Shown piece by piece: positions 24,001 to 34,200 of a DNA stretch of 64,000 nt; the first letter of the stretch is position 1, and each line of letters opens with the position of its first letter. Both the position numbers and the translations under genes were made by a program. Source of the stretch: Ustilaginoidea virens (Eukaryota > Ascomycota > Sordariomycetes > Hypocreales > Clavicipitaceae); contig NC_057317.1 of NCBI RefSeq assembly GCF_000687475.1, positions 1 to 64,000 of the forward strand. Reading direction: 5' to 3'. The notes below the pieces were generated by a model, which was given only the letters and a program-made list of their open reading frames with translations, ran no database searches and was not told the DNA's origin.

Positions 24001-24270
24001 AGATCCCTACGGTTGTATATACGGATTCATTTTCGTTATACAAATGCCTTATCAAGCTAGGCACTACTAAGGAAAAGAGGCTCATAATAGATATTATGGC
24101 CCTACGATAGTCATACGAGCGCCGGGAGATATATAAGATCTGTTAGATTAATGGGAATAATAATCTCGCCAACGCAATGACCAAAAGAACGCCAAATAAA
24201 GCCCTTAAGACCTTCGTCGACCAAAATAGGGCTGTTATACGTATAGAAGGGTAGGTAAAGAGGCCGGTCA
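21070..24270 (+). pseudogene. Ty1/copia-like gag-pol remnant, RIP-degraded
   Basis: A plus-strand frame with many stops reads as copia pol. A protease-to-integrase linker (LDNINNLLIKGDIKVPIIRK, near 21215-21280) is followed by the integrase zinc-binding region with HRRFGHPS near 21355 and ICHQC near 21460, the integrase core (VLHIIDTATSF, then EAHNSIGKVERYYAPLRRAY near 21810-21880), a poorly readable RT, and RNase H (FIDGSFANNKD near 23735, ASELYSMVQ near 23910, VVYTDSFSLYKCL near 24010). Most stops are TAG or TAA where Gln is expected, which matches RIP. The gag part is missing or unreadable. Confidence 0.8.
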
Positions 24271-24564
24271 ATATCTGACTGCATTTGGAAGGTATTGGTG
24301 ATGTTATATGTGGCAAGTGGGTGGATTTCCTTATGTTCAATGCTGCATTTGCTATTTTTACTGCGTTTACTGTTCCCCCTTTGTTTTGGCTGCGATATTC
24401 AACATACCGGCTGTACGGTATGAGCCTATATAAGCCGGCCGCGCGGCGCGATAGCGTTATCGGCGGCACAACCTGCCGAGACCGCGCCGCACTTTTCTTT
24501 CTATAAGTGCGCCTTACATCCTAGCGATTCCGATATTTGCTTCTATAAAAAGAGAAGCTGCCAG

Positions 24565-24911
24565 TATCGGAATCGCTATCGCAAGGTGCCCAATTGGGCA
24601 CATTGCGACGGATGTGCCGCGCACACCCATTGCGCACGATATGGCCACTTTGGCCACTTTTGCCCCTTTGCCCCTATGCCCCTGAGCCCGGTAGGGCACG
24701 CGGGCAGCCCGGCCCGACCGCGCCGATGCACGTGACTACGGCACGCACAAAAAGGCCACATCGTGTAATTACTCTTTTGCTTCCTTTCTTTCCTCTGAGT
24801 TAGTCAGTCATAATCAAAGAAGTAATCATACCTTTGACCGGTGACCTCACGGTACTTGATACCACGCGCGCAACCCTACGTACAACTGGGTACCCCTTGG
24901 TGAAACCAACA
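24565..24911 (-). repeat. LTR-like repeat, right copy (inverted pair)
   Basis: This 347-bp segment is the inverted partner of 20733-21069. On the minus strand it starts TGTTGGTTTCACC, and it contains the same 16-bp palindrome (24586-24601). Its inner end forms a hairpin: AGCGATTCCGATA near 24523 pairs with TATCGGAATCGCT near 24565. The pentamer after it is ATTAC, close to the ATTAG at the left border. Confidence 0.75.
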
Positions 24912-25411
24912 ATTACGGTAGACCGAATAACACGAAAATTAGACAACGCAACGGGATTTAGTTTAACCTTTGTACAGTAGTAAGCAATTGGCTACAACGC
25001 TAGAGACTTGGTAGACATCTCGGTAACCATATCTGCACTAATGTAAACCAAGACCCTGGTAGAGAGTCAACTAACGTCATTAGAAACAATGCGTGCCGTT
25101 TTGAGCCCCCAAATGGGAGTAAGAATCTAAAGGAAAAGACGAAACGCGGCGCGTTTTAAGCAAGAATACTTGAGGAGGGTATGGAAGGTGGCGGATATTG
25201 AAAACAGCAGCTACTTGTGATTGATTTTTAATAACTTCAGAGATTTCACTGACAATTCAGATGCCTCACCGTGTCTTCAAGCCACGACATATATGTATTC
25301 TGCATCCATGCGCCTATTGCTCGCAAAGTTGCTATAATAGTGTAGAGTCCCATGAGATTATCTGTGGTCCCAATTTCCAAGTCTTGGAGAATCACCTATA
25401 GTCAGTTAATA
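24912..25411. other. Junction between repeat block and first gene
   Basis: About 500 bp of mixed composition. I see no gene, repeat or regulatory motif here. Confidence 0.5.
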
Positions 25412-26719
25412 TTAGCACAATTCTACCAGTATATTGACGTCAACAAGTGTTGATAAAAGGAATTCGCTTACTATTTGATCCTTCTTATCGCAGGCAAACA
25501 GCAAGCGCCATTTGTGCTCTATGACGATAATCAAAGGCAGCGTCACCAAAGGCTTATCTAAGGATGTTCCAATAAGCATCTTCATGCGTTGATGCCATGA
25601 TGCGACCCAGATCCCCAACTGTAGTCTCGCCTCATCCAAGTCTCCTCTTGCGATCTTGGTTTCAATGACCATAGCAATAGGATCGTGTCTGACTGGCCCA
25701 TAGACAGTCTGATTGAGGCAGCGTTCTCTCTCTGGTAAGCCAATGATTTGTTTCTGGATGATTTTTGAAAGGTGTGGCGGTGGACATATGCGAATGCCTA
25801 AATCTATCATCTTAGGACGCGAGTAATTATACGGCGTATCGACCCGTATTTCGGGCAGAAAAGGTTTGCTGATGCGCGCTGAAGTGAGAAGATGTCGATG
25901 AATAGAGGGGAAAGCATTGAAAGCCAGCTTGAGCAGCGGAGCGTGGACCTCGAGGTTCCACGTCGCTTCACAAGCCTCCTGATCGCTAACAGTCTTGGCA
26001 GCTTCTTCGAGATCGCACAGCGCAGTGAACTCAGCCTTGTACTGTGTTTTCTTGTCTGCATCATCACCGACCTCAAAATACCAACCACGTCTGATCGTAC
26101 CTTTACGATGAAGCGTTTCCAACTCTGAATAAAGGGAGCTAGGGAGAAACCTCTCTTTATGCACAGTGATACTGTTGATTTCGTCAAAAAGAGAGACGAC
26201 ATCGTGAGGAAGCTGCTCAATTAGATCGTCTTTAATGGTGGTATAGCGAACGGGTTTTTTAAGAAGCTCGAGGGTGGATTGTTTGATAGGACTTCCAGAT
26301 CTGTTGCTTGATGCTCGTGATGGAGATCGGTGCGAAGATACATTGGAGGATGATTGGCTGAGAGTTTGTGTATTTCGTCGAGGAGGCAAATTATACACAG
26401 GAATAGTTCTACCTCGGTCTGAAGCATTGGGCGTCTTGTCGGCGTCGAATAGATTGTCACGTGGTAGATGAGTGATATATTGGTCGACAGATGGGTCATC
26501 AGTCGCGTCATCAATACGCGCTCTTTTAGCAGGTGAGCCCACACGAGTCGGCGTAGATGCAGAATTTTGAGGTGTCGGCATTTTACGGAAATCCCGTTTT
26601 CGTTTATCGCAAAACGGCCCTTGAGTGTCGGCTTGGCAGTATTGCAATAATGGGTTAGTGAACGTGTTAAGCCAGCGATAGATGAATGCATCTAGCGATG
26701 CGTCTTCGAGATCGCTCAT
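25412..26719 (-). CDS. PD-(D/E)XK nuclease-like protein
   Basis: An uninterrupted 435-residue protein with an ATG start. Residues 1-150 are low in complexity, rich in Ser, Arg and Pro, and probably disordered, with a basic SPAKRARID segment that could act as a nuclear signal. The C-terminal half carries a nuclease-like core: PKMIDLGI with a candidate Asp, then VIETKIARGDLDEARLQLGI with the E-x-K pair and the QLGIW helix seen in a fungal PD-(D/E)XK family (the Pfam PDDEXK_12 type, as I recall it). This family is common and expanded in ascomycete subtelomeres; its substrate is unknown. It is the first intact gene from the telomere and shows no RIP stops. Confidence 0.75.
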   Translation of the reverse strand: MSDLEDASLDAFIYRWLNTFTNPLLQYCQADTQGPFCDKRKRDFRKMPTPQNSASTPTRVGSPAKRARIDDATDDPSVDQYITHLPRDNLFDADKTPNASDRGRTIPVYNLPPRRNTQTLSQSSSNVSSHRSPSRASSNRSGSPIKQSTLELLKKPVRYTTIKDDLIEQLPHDVVSLFDEINSITVHKERFLPSSLYSELETLHRKGTIRRGWYFEVGDDADKKTQYKAEFTALCDLEEAAKTVSDQEACEATWNLEVHAPLLKLAFNAFPSIHRHLLTSARISKPFLPEIRVDTPYNYSRPKMIDLGIRICPPPHLSKIIQKQIIGLPERERCLNQTVYGPVRHDPIAMVIETKIARGDLDEARLQLGIWVASWHQRMKMLIGTSLDKPLVTLPLIIVIEHKWRLLFACDKKDQIVSEFLLSTLVDVNILVELC

Positions 26720-26889
26720 AGAGACTGTGCGACTATACGAATCGAGTGAGTGGGAGCAGTAGTATTATAATTGCAATTTTATTTAAGAGATGCGCAATTG
26801 AGCTTTGGCGATGAAGTTTAGAAGCGGGGTTATTGTTCAGTGATCGTGTTGTCCCAGCGACGAGTTAGTCAGCATCCCCTCTTTCATTA

Positions 26890-28010
26890 GCGAGCAGTTC
26901 TATTTCGGGCTTACCAGAGAACCATGAAATGGGAAACCGACCAGGCACATCGATTCTTCTTTCAACGCCTGGATAAAGAAACCCCATTCACCGAATTTTA
27001 TCCCAATATTATCCGTAGTCTTCTAAGCATCAGTTCATGTCAGTTAATGCCTTTGGGAGAGTACCCTTCAGCATCAATGGAATAATGTCCGCATCTGCAA
27101 CATCTTTTTAATCAAGCAAAAAGGCATCTTAAACCAAGAACAGGTTCAGTGAGACTTCTCCCCACAGCGTTCGGCCTAGGTGATGAACATGGGGGAAATA
27201 TAATAGTCAACCCCTTCGGAAGCCCTTCGAACATCATGCATATCGACTAAGAGATTGCTGGTTTTCATTGCCCACTCATCGACATGGCCAAGGGTATTTA
27301 AAATGACGGATTTTACAATGATTTTACGGAGATTTGATTTCTAAAAACCTCAAAGACGCGTTTTTTGCAATCGAGCTTGTCCGTTCAGCGGCGTATAGGC
27401 CCTGAAAGCATCAGCATCAATCACCGCATCGACATCGACGACATCACTAAAGTCGTAGCTACTGTCAAACTCGAGCATTTTCTGCGACCGGTTCTCAACT
27501 TACCCGCCAAGTATTCTTCGGACCAAGTATGACTTGCAGAACAAGTTCTGGGACATGCGCTTTTTGCTTGTGCATTACTCACAAGAAACTTTTCAGATCG
27601 ATCTGACGCTTTTTCCTCAACTTGGCATTGGGAATCGGACTTGCAAGCCACATGCAGAGGATTTTCTTCGATACCTTTGGCTGGTCCATAGAAGATGACA
27701 GTTCTCAGTTTGACCGGAAGGCTCCAGTCACAGAACTACACAATACTGCCATCTCAAACAGTGTCTCTACGATCCTCGCGGAGCATCAGATTCCAGAAAT
27801 CTCAACTTATGTAGATTCTTCCTGATTTAGTGGAAAATCAGAGCTCGTACATTATACTATTTTGCCTGGTATACGCCCTGACGAAATCTTTCCGAAGAGA
27901 CCGCTAACACTTTCCGGCTACACCGCCGTTTCTCCTGAAGTAGAGATGAAAACTGAAAGCAGCATCATAAGGCGTATCAAAGCTGTCGGATTTCACGGGA
28001 TACAAATATG
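26890..28010 (+). pseudogene. Decayed kinase-like (APH/choline-kinase fold) gene
   Basis: Readable plus-strand segments in shifting frames include LLPTAFGLGDEHGGNIIV near 27155, where the GD-HGGN run resembles the catalytic loop of phosphotransferases. Next comes IMHID-EIAGFHCPLIDMAK near 27235, resembling the metal-binding loop. Then come IDIDDITKVVATVKLEHFLR (about 27425-27485) and LALGIGLASHMQRIFFDTFGW (27620-27682). Stops replace Tyr, Arg or Trp positions, and at least two frameshifts occur. The kinase assignment rests on two short motifs and the family is not certain. Confidence 0.4.
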
Positions 28011-28844
28011 CTCACTCTTCATCCTTTAAATGTTGGCTATTGACTGGTAAGCGTCGCTTCTATTGCCTGCATATAAGAGAGCGTATTTGCGGAGTCTTGC
28101 ATTGATCAACACTTTTCTTACAGAAGCATTGTAAATCCTCGAAAGGGCCTGCTGGTAGATGTGGTGGGCTATTGCATGGGTACAGACATTAGACAGTTGA
28201 CTATGGACGGATATCCCCGGAAGCACTCTCAACAACAATGGTAATCAAAGTCTTCACTGAAAATGGACATTGAGTTTTTGGATATTATGAGACAGTGATT
28301 GAAGACAGACTGAGCTGAAACGCTAATAATAGGATTCTTCAGCCTTCGATGTTTATCAAGTAATGAACATTGCAGCAACGACGGACCCTCATTTTAGCAA
28401 GCTGACATGCTTCTCATCCCGAATTTCCCACGATGTGCCGATATCTTCTATATAAGCTTGAATGTTTTGCACTTTTCTGATATCGAATAAGAAACTTTGT
28501 TCGAAATTTGGTTTCGCTCACAAAGCAGGGCGGCATTAGCCAATGGGGTCGTTGGGTGGGACTTGCTCCGCACAGAGAGCCGGATGGAAAAGGTCGTCGC
28601 TTCACAGTTGCAGAATTGCGAAATTGGTGTCTGGGAATTGGTGATGGGATCTTGTGCTAGTGATATTTAAGGCTCAGCAGGTAAAGTACGATGACCTTCG
28701 CGTGAAGCGGGAAGATAAAAGGATGGGATCTCCAATGGAAAATCCAAATGCCTTGAATGCATACTTTTATATGATAGAGCTTTCTTTCTTTTCTTAGCTT
28801 AGGACTCCACCACTAATAGTACTTACTTGCCCCCCGGCAAACTG
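28011..28844. other. Unrecognised, probably decayed coding sequence
   Basis: Short plus-strand segments look coding (for example VDVVGYCMGTDIRQLTMDGY near 28160 and ALANGVVGWDLLRTESRMEK near 28535) but are separated by stops and frameshifts. I recognise no family. Confidence 0.3.
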
Positions 28845-29310
28845 CAGTAATTGCTTCATGAGCAACGCTTTTGTCGTCTTCAAAACTCAAGGTATATTTA
28901 ATCTCGCTAAGCCCTACCTAGGCCGTGTCGAAATCCTCGGCTTCATCCTGCGTGCCTTCCTCCCGAACTGCTGTGCTGTCTGCGCTAGCAACATGCTAGA
29001 ATATTATCTTTAGAATACCCTTATTAACTCTCTAGATGACAGCGAAGGGTTCGGTGACGGCTTTGGGGTCCTCATAGAAGAGGGTACGGTAGCCATGGCC
29101 TTGATATCGATAGGGAGCATTTGAACGGGTATCCCAGTCTCCTCGAAAGTTTCTCGCGTCGCACTCTGCTTTAAGTCCTCGTCTAAGTCCTTTTGTCCCT
29201 TGGGAAGAAGATATTCCCCGGTCTTCTGCTAGCGGATAAGTAACACCTTTGCTCTCGCGACATCTACCGAGACTGTGCCACAACTGATGGCAAATTGATT
29301 GAGGAAAAAA
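28845..29310 (-). pseudogene. Nudix hydrolase pseudogene
   Basis: The minus strand reads QFAISCGTVSVDVARAKVLL, then a stop, then TGEYLLPKGQKDLDE and RETFEETGI. The Nudix box G-x5-E-x7-RE-x2-EE-x-G is perfect at 29130-29198, so the catalytic residues are preserved. After SMRTPKPSP a frameshift leads to VTEPFAVI, and the C-terminal part (RVNKGILKIIF, then TQDEAEDFDTA, then FEDDKSVAHEAITAVC) is interrupted by TAG codons where Trp or similar is expected. Nudix proteins hydrolyse nucleoside-diphosphate derivatives. Intact relatives in fungi are single-domain proteins. The stops fit C-to-T decay of the RIP type. Confidence 0.75.
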
Positions 29311-30341
29311 GGGGGGATTTCTCCACTGATAGTGCCATGGTTTTAAGCCTGCTGTTATAAGCTTAAAGAACCAAGTCGAAATTTTTGAGTAACGAAACCT
29401 AAAACCTACTTTGTTACATACAAGGCGAGGTGAAGAGAGCGACGTAGTAAAAGAATCAATGAAAATATTTGCAAAATACAGCAGTATAAGGTGAAAAGAT
29501 CACTCTTTCTGTATATACTAATATTCACGCAATGATTCGTTCTCTTTCACAGACTAGCGTCTGATGCATGAGTGCATCCGGGTCTGAGTCTGGGGGCGGT
29601 TCTTTAAGTTCGCGCCAAATGATTTTCTTCTGCGGGGTATCTAGATGCATCGTATGCCGGGGGTTTTTAGAAGTGTGGGGCGGTGACGCTTCTAAAAGGT
29701 TTAAAGGTTATATACCAAACCAGGGGGCCGGGCCTATATCCCCGGCTCGCATGCAATCTGCCCATCGGCTGTAAATGTACTTACTACATTGGCGGGCTGG
29801 GTTTCGGGCCGGCTTTTAGCACAAACTGTTCGACCAGGTGTTGCACTCTTTCGATCTCCTGGGTCCCCCTCCCTTAAATTCCTTTCATAAGCTTGGAGAC
29901 CTTTGGCGAAAGCTGGTCTTTTAGAAGTGAAACTGGTGTACTCAAATTTCCATCTTACCGGATATACATGCCCTTGTTCCGGAAACAAGGGCTAATACAT
30001 AAGTTGAGTGCAATGGTTGTCATTTAATTCCTCAATTCGAGCCGTACTACAGTACCTCTTTACTGTTGTAACTCTCACACTTGACCTTACTTTTCATTGG
30101 GTAACCTCCAGCTATTATACAATGCTGCGGGAAGCTTGCATCCTGGGACCCTTTGTTAACGATAACGTTGCCATCCCTCGCCGAGTGCATACACTCTGTT
30201 TGACGCTCCACTAGGCAGAAACTGCTTGTCGCTAGATTTGGATCCAAATGTCTTATTCCTCGTTGCTGCGAATATCTGTGCAATCGCTGGCATCACCGCG
30301 CTCGAATAGTGAGCGCTTATTTCGCCTCGTGGGTTTGTCCA
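29311..30341. other. Region without recognisable gene
   Basis: Several frames of 60-84 codons overlap on both strands, but none shows a domain or consistent coding signal. An inverted pair TTTAGAAGTG/CTTCTAAA occurs near 29666-29698. Confidence 0.4.
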
Positions 30342-31090
30342 TCAGGAATCATTGTCAGTATCAGGCCTGTCGGCCACGGCAACATATCCACTGGCTTTCA
30401 TATTGAACCGATGTGCCGGCGGGAAGTGTGTAAATCTATATCTTATCCTTCTCAAAAACTGCAATTTCTTATCGTAGAACCCAACCACAATCCAGGCCAA
30501 GAATTTCCAGCGCCATATAGCTAACTTATTCCACGCTCTCGGAATGAAGTTATACATGCCAGCATACTCGAAGAACCTGGAGTACAATCCTCCAGAATCC
30601 CAATCGATAATCCATCATTGTCCGTCAGGGTCGAGTACATATAATATTACGACGTGCCAAGTCATGGTGTGTAAAGACGAATGGATGACTGTATGCAAAC
30701 ATTGGTCTCGGGCAGGTCACATGCTCTTCCGGCGTCTTCTTGACCTCCCGGCCGATAGAGATGAAATTAGCCCAAAAGTTCAAAAACGCATCTACTTGGT
30801 GAAGAGATGGTCTGGTTAGTAAACCAAAAGAGCCTTCAAGGAAATACGATTTGCATTTGCCTATTGCCAGTGACCCAGGCGAGTCTGAAACAGCCGATCT
30901 AAGAGGGCGAACAGCGCCACGGAGTTGAAAGGCCAGTCGAAGGCTGCGTATCCAACCAAGCCTAGGCCACACCATATCCAATGTTGTGCCAGGAATCCGA
31001 TCCATAATTTAGAAAAAGCCACCATCAGTGGGAACAACTCGCTGAGTGTGCGGAACGCGGATACCAAGCTGAGAAGAGAGTTTTGGGGCG
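30342..31090 (-). pseudogene. APH-like phosphotransferase pseudogene
   Basis: The minus strand reads MDRIPGTTLDMVWPRLG (the P-G-T-L-D-W segment of fungal APH-like kinases), then FVFTHHDLARRNII near 30640 with the catalytic-loop H-D-x5-N. A one-base frameshift leads to YVLDPDGQ, a TGA stop, then WIIDWDSGG, which matches the D-W metal-binding motif. The rest (SRFFEYAGMYNFIPRAWNKL) continues to 30342. The catalytic loop and metal site are recognisable but cannot be read together in one frame. The upstream part in 31005-31090 is in another frame. Confidence 0.75.
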
Positions 31091-32345
31091 CTTAAAGCAT
31101 CTTCGAGGTCGTCCCCTGAATCCCTTTGGCCAAATACTTTGCAGATAATGGTACAACGTTTGAAAAGTCGGGTAAGGTGGGAAGAGATTTGATTACTTAG
31201 ATAAGTTCTGCATCTGTGCAGTCAAAGAGCCTCGTGTCGTCAAAATTTGAATCCATCTTACTAGTATCGTTTGATGAAAAGAAAGAACAGGTTATTACCC
31301 GACGTTTTTCCCGATAATCTCTATGTAAAAATGTTAGATCTCTAGACGCTGCCTGTCGAGCGTATCGCCGAGGGATAAGAAAAGACCAATTGAATAGTTC
31401 CTCATTTCCACCCCTGTCCCTGCAACAAGTACTAGCTCGTGTAATAGCTAGGGGTCTAGATACTGCCTGTTAGGCGCATCGCCGAGTAGTAAGCAATGAA
31501 CAATTAAATCCTTCCTCTTTCCTCCCAGAGCGAATTTGCTAGCTTGAGCTATAGGTTGTGGTTGGATGTGAGCAGGTATGGCTTCTGCAGACTGCAAATA
31601 TTTAACCGTGGTTGTTTAATGGTTTTTGGGTCGCAGTCGTTATTTGCCGGGCACGTGAACTGCCCTGCCCGTCTATCTACATCGTCGCGCCAACCCCTTT
31701 AGTAAGGTGATTTATTCGGTTGGGCTCTAACTGGCTAGAATTGATGGCGAGACTTGAGCTACATTTTTCGGGAAAGTATATTAGTAAAAATAGCGATTTA
31801 AATGCATGGACAGAAAATTAGGTGTCTATCGCAGCAGGCATCTATAATAACATATATTTATCTTAAGAAAGGCCTTTTATCCCTTCTTATCATTATGAAA
31901 TTCCAACAGAAGCTGGCTATTGTTTATCCCTCCGCTTTTTTATGAAGTTTAACCTATATAAATTGAGTAGACAAATGTGAAACTGCATCTATGTAAAAGG
32001 AATCAGGTCTTATTTAACTGGGCCATGATCGCAATCCAAACAAGAGAAAACCCGCTAGTTGTAAAGCCCCCACTAAGTAAATGTAAATATCAAGTTTCTC
32101 ATTCAGTCGTAAAAGCATGTGCGAACATGACTACATCTACTAAGAAAGAGAGATTCTTGACCTCATGTGAAGGCTGCATATGCCGCCGGTAATAAATGCT
32201 TCGAAGTTCTGGCGTTTTCAGAGCATATTTCACTTCAAGCAAAGTTATACGCTCGTTCGGCGACACGACTACTTGACCATTGCACGTCTCATGGCGTTTA
32301 TTAAAAACATCGTTTGGCGGTAATATGGACATTGATGCACCACGC
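31091..32345. other. Intergenic, with a short direct repeat
   Basis: No gene is visible. Two copies of a unit of about 75 bp lie at about 31328-31407 and 31447-31527, sharing TCTAGAYRCTGCCTGTYRRGCG and ATCGCCGAG. The rest is AT-rich unique sequence. Confidence 0.5.
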
Positions 32346-34200
32346 TCAGCGAGTCTGAGCCTCGGCGCGCGCCGCATTCCGTTTCCCGATGCCTTGACGG
32401 TACTCGTCCCAGTTCCAGTGGCCGGTTGAGTGACCAGATTGGATTGGATTGACCTTATGCACATACATGGCGTCAATCTCCTCGAGGCTGCGATCCTTGG
32501 ACTCGATGACGAAAAAAAACACGATGAGTACGAGAGCAGAGCAGCAGCCCGCAAAGACCAAGCCGTACAAGTAGCCAATTTTATCCGTGATAAAGCGGGT
32601 GCTATCAAGAGTCAGTAATTGTCTTGCCAGTCATAGCTCAAAAACGGCAGGTTTAAAGCGACGATGCAGCGTACAAGAACGAGATCAAACTAAGTACAGC
32701 GTTAGCACAAGTTCCGGATCATACTGTCGGTCGCACACTTACAAATTCCACAGCCAGTTGGAGGCCGTTGCCAAACCCATGCAAACACTGCGATAGCGCA
32801 GGGGATACAGCTCTGAGTTGACGGCCCACACCAACGGACCCCAGCTCACAGCAAACGCACCAATGGCGAAGCAGGAGAAGGCAACCAAGACAGATCCAGC
32901 TGCGGGGGTGTTTGTCGGGTTGCTATGATCGAGGGCAAATTGTCCGACAAAGGAAAATACGCTGTTCCAATATTAGCAAGCCACTTGATTCCGGGCCCCC
33001 GACTTACCCGCGCTTCGTCCTTCGACTTACAAGTAACATATTGTCATCAAAGCGGCGCCAATCATAAGCACGCTGCGGCGACCGAATCTCTTGGTTACCC
33101 ATAGAGAAATCAAAGTGCCTGCCATATTGACGGAGCCTAGGATTATCATGGTGGTGTAGCTGTTTTTGACACCAGCGGCCGCAAACACGGCTGTGCCAAA
33201 GTAAAAGAAGAAATTCGCGCCGGTTAGCTGCTGTCCTGCCTGGAGGGCGATTCCAAGGACAGTACGATAAAGAATGCGCGGCGCAGTCAGGATTTCGGAG
33301 AAGCTGAATTCCGCTGAGCTTTGGCTCTCTTGGTGTAAGTTTGCCTGGATATCGGCGATTTCGCGAGTCACTAGTTGGGAATCCACCGAAAGCCCGGATA
33401 GCTTTGCAATCGTCTCACGAGCGCGCTCAACCTGCCCGCGGTTGCAGTCGTAACGGGGACTCTCGGGCATGGAAAGTATGAGGGTTCCGAGAAGAACAGC
33501 CCACGCAAACGACAAACCGTTGGTGGTCCGCCAAGAAGCGCTGCTCTCTTGACCTTGCGTCCCCCAATTCACCATTTCTGCCATCCAGATGCCCAGCGTA
33601 ACGAAAAGCTGGTAAGAAGAAACAATCACGGCACGGATGACGGTGGGAGCAGATTCGGACTGGTACATGGGGACAACGACTGAGAGGGCTCCGATGCTGG
33701 CACCGCTCACGAAGCGTCCCATGGCGAACTGAATCCATTGGTTTGAAGAAGAAATTTCAATCGTAGTTCCAATGCAGGCGAAAAGGGCAGCTGCAGATAT
33801 ACTCTTTCGTCGTCCAATTTTATCAGCCAGCTTACCAGCGATGAGCGAGCCAACCGCGGCACCGACACTGAGCATACCAACTATGGTTCCTTGACGCGCT
33901 GCGCTGAAGATGTGTGCACCGTCGGGCTGAGGCTCACCAAATCGCCTGGCAAAGTCATCCATGAGGAAGAAGCCAGAAATCTGACCACTAAATAGAGATT
34001 AACAATCGCTCCGTATCCGATAGGTCAATCGAGACATACCTAACATATCCGAAAATGAGGCCACCAATACTGGCAATGGCACCTTGAGAACAAGCCATGA
34101 AAGTAACCTTTTCCTTGGCGAGTGAAGCTATTTCCTTTCTTTCATTTTCGGCATTAGCGCCATTGATACCTTCAACGAGCTTCTCTTCCGAGAACTGCAT
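32346..34200 (-). CDS. MFS monosaccharide transporter
   Basis: Five exons are inferred: 34040-34200, 33031-33987, 32743-32961, 32675-32689 and 32346-32601, giving about 535 residues. Introns have GTATGT, GTAAGT, GTAAGT and GTACGC donors and TAG or CAG acceptors. Sugar-porter signatures are visible: GGLIFGYVSGQISGFF in TM1, DKIGRRKS between TM2 and TM3, PESPRY at the end of TM6, QQLTGANFFFYF in TM7, and SELYPLRYRS in TM10-11. The 15-nt exon 4 is needed to complete the conserved NFLISFFTRFITD stretch. Such proteins import hexoses across the plasma membrane by proton symport; the exact sugar cannot be told. PESPRY is followed by a cytosolic loop of usual length. Confidence 0.85.
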
